Of a stretch of 64,000 nucleotides of DNA, positions 63,238 through 64,000 are shown piece by piece. The DNA comes from Acidimicrobiales bacterium (GTDB lineage: Bacteria > Actinomycetota > Acidimicrobiia > Acidimicrobiales > Poriferisodalaceae), in NCBI GenBank assembly GCA_014239555.1, contig JAAZYR010000004.1:124001-188000 (forward strand), in the 5' to 3' direction. The position numbers and the translations under genes were made by a program. Within the stretch, counting starts at the first letter, position 1. Each line of letters opens with the position of its first letter. The notes beneath the pieces are model-generated. The model had not been told where the DNA came from. It saw only the letters and a program-made list of their open reading frames with translations, and searched no databases.

Positions 63238-63636
63238 GTGTCTCGGTTGATACCGTCACCGTTTGTGAAGGACGACTCCGATGCACCATTTGCGCCATTC
63301 GAAGACTCGCTCATGCTTAGGTTCGATATAAGCGGATCCGAGGGCAACCGAACCCACTACATAACACCGTTCGTTACTGACGGCCAGCGGCTGTATGTCT
63401 TCGACGAACCCAGCCACGATCCGGAGGCGTTCATGAAAATGCTGCTCGAGCAAAACGTGGAGGTCAGTAGCCGCTCGACCGGGAAGTTACGCGTACACGC
63501 AACGGGACGGCTCCCCCTCGACACCGAGGAACGATGGGCCCGATCGACATGTACCGCAAAGTTTCTCTATGACCAGGCATTGCAAGACCTTGCCCAGTTA
63601 GGGCCTTTAGTAGTTCTCGGACCCCAGCAACGCTGA
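63238..63636 (+). CDS. Small protein, possibly a Ddn-like (F420/split-barrel) protein
   Basis: A 132-residue protein starting at GTG 63238 without a visible ribosome-binding site. The core NRTHYITPFVTDGQRLYVFD and VSSRSTGKLRVHATGRLPLD resembles the split beta-barrel of deazaflavin (F420)-dependent nitroreductases (R...P...DG..YVV / RATARVL). No enzymatic residues can be confirmed. It is divergent from the crotonase gene and ends eight bases before the convergent TauD fragment. Confidence 0.5.
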   Translation: MSRLIPSPFVKDDSDAPFAPFEDSLMLRFDISGSEGNRTHYITPFVTDGQRLYVFDEPSHDPEAFMKMLLEQNVEVSSRSTGKLRVHATGRLPLDTEERWARSTCTAKFLYDQALQDLAQLGPLVVLGPQQR

Positions 63637-63643
63637 TCAAAAT

Positions 63644-64000
63644 TTAGTTGGGCTTTTCGCCAGCCAAGGTGATGCGATACATCTCGCGCCGGCTGCCCGA
63701 GTAATCGTTGATGGCAAAGTGTTGCGTGACACGGTTATCCCACATGGTCAAGGTGCCCGGTCTCCAACGAACACGGCATGTCAATCCGATTTGTCGACTG
63801 TGTTCAAAAAGAAACTTGAGTAGTGCGGAGCTTTCCGCGCTCGTCATGTTTTCGATTGCAACGGTGTAAACCTCGTTGACGTAAAGAGCTTTGCGACCCG
63901 TAACAGGGTGCGTTCGCACTAACGGATGGGCCTGACGAACCACGGCACTTTCATCGCCGCGAATGTTCATTGACGAGTCCGGGTCAGGGCGACCAAAAGT
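63644..64000 (-). CDS. TauD/TfdA-family 2-oxoglutarate dioxygenase, C-terminal fragment
   Basis: Reverse-strand frame open from the right edge to its TAA at 63644; only the C-terminal ~118 residues are present. HPLVRTHPVTGRKALYVNEV and LTMWDNRVTQHFAINDYSGS are the conserved TauD blocks, the latter with the distal iron-binding histidine and the downstream RREMYRITLAG carrying the 2-oxoglutarate-binding arginine. The N-terminal HxD lies outside the window. Substrate (taurine, 2,4-D or another) cannot be told. Confidence 0.85.
   Translation of the reverse strand, partial: TFGRPDPDSSMNIRGDESAVVRQAHPLVRTHPVTGRKALYVNEVYTVAIENMTSAESSALLKFLFEHSRQIGLTCRVRWRPGTLTMWDNRVTQHFAINDYSGSRREMYRITLAGEKPN

Noticed and set aside
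1..64000. CRISPR arrays, tRNA or rRNA genes, insertion sequences, phage genes
   Set aside because: No regularly spaced repeats, tRNA T-loop/anticodon patterns, rRNA blocks or transposase motifs were seen by eye in the gaps.

Overview
The window most resembles a chromosome segment of a free-living, aerobic, mycothiol- and F420-using actinobacterium, probably an Acidimicrobiia-like lineage. The support is a mycothione reductase, a relative of the mycothiol-dependent nitroreductase Rv2466c, three luciferase-like (F420/flavin) oxidoreductases, several lone crotonases, CaiB/BaiF, PhyH, TauD and NicX-like genes, and many GTG/TTG starts. No rRNA, tRNA, CRISPR array, insertion sequence or phage gene was seen. 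Gene density is high and intergenic gaps are short. The lineage is an inference; no marker gene in the window settles it.

Layout. 1-8 kb: methyltransferase fragment, cupin, SDR, aromatic-amino-acid decarboxylase, a reverse-strand run of LLM oxidoreductase / hisC-like aminotransferase / aldehyde dehydrogenase, a small membrane protein and a PhyH dioxygenase. 8-18 kb: LLM monooxygenase, a double CaiB/BaiF CoA-transferase, typA, epoxide hydrolase coupled to an acyl-CoA ligase, a SHOCT-like small protein, crotonase plus methyltransferase. 18.8-25.8 kb: a three-domain esterase, then a benzoyl-CoA epoxidation (box) locus: benzoate-CoA ligase diverging from a PaaX-family regulator that overlaps boxC, followed by boxB. 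25.8-35.9 kb: hydrolases, NUDIX, D-aminoacylase, DUF3303-like protein, DsbA-like protein, PNPOx-like and LLM genes, a class C beta-lactamase-fold enzyme and two crotonases. 36-40.4 kb: a two-gene molybdopterin oxidoreductase complex. 40.6-47.3 kb: serB, crotonase, a selenocysteine ArsC, a tandem glycine riboswitch, gcvT and gcvP. 47.3-53.8 kb: DinB-like protein, nucleoside hydrolase, selenocysteine-containing selD, J-domain protein, NadD-like protein, 2OG oxygenase, mycothione reductase. 53.9-64 kb: a second class C beta-lactamase-fold enzyme, histidine phosphatase plus MFS exporter, then a colinear NicX-like / CoA ligase / VOC / reductase / aminotransferase run, a crotonase, an F420-type small protein and a truncated TauD.

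The main discovery is a pair of genes read through in-frame UGA codons. The ArsC-family gene at 42641-42997 has UGA exactly at the catalytic Cys12 position, with a hairpin whose GGUC loop lies 24 nt downstream, and it keeps the three arginines expected of an arsenate reductase. selD at 49010-50071 has UGA in the conserved HGAG-U-ACK motif, also followed by a bulged hairpin. Without recoding both genes would be annotated as N-terminally truncated proteins. The two genes support each other, since SelD makes the selenium donor needed to decode UGA in the other.
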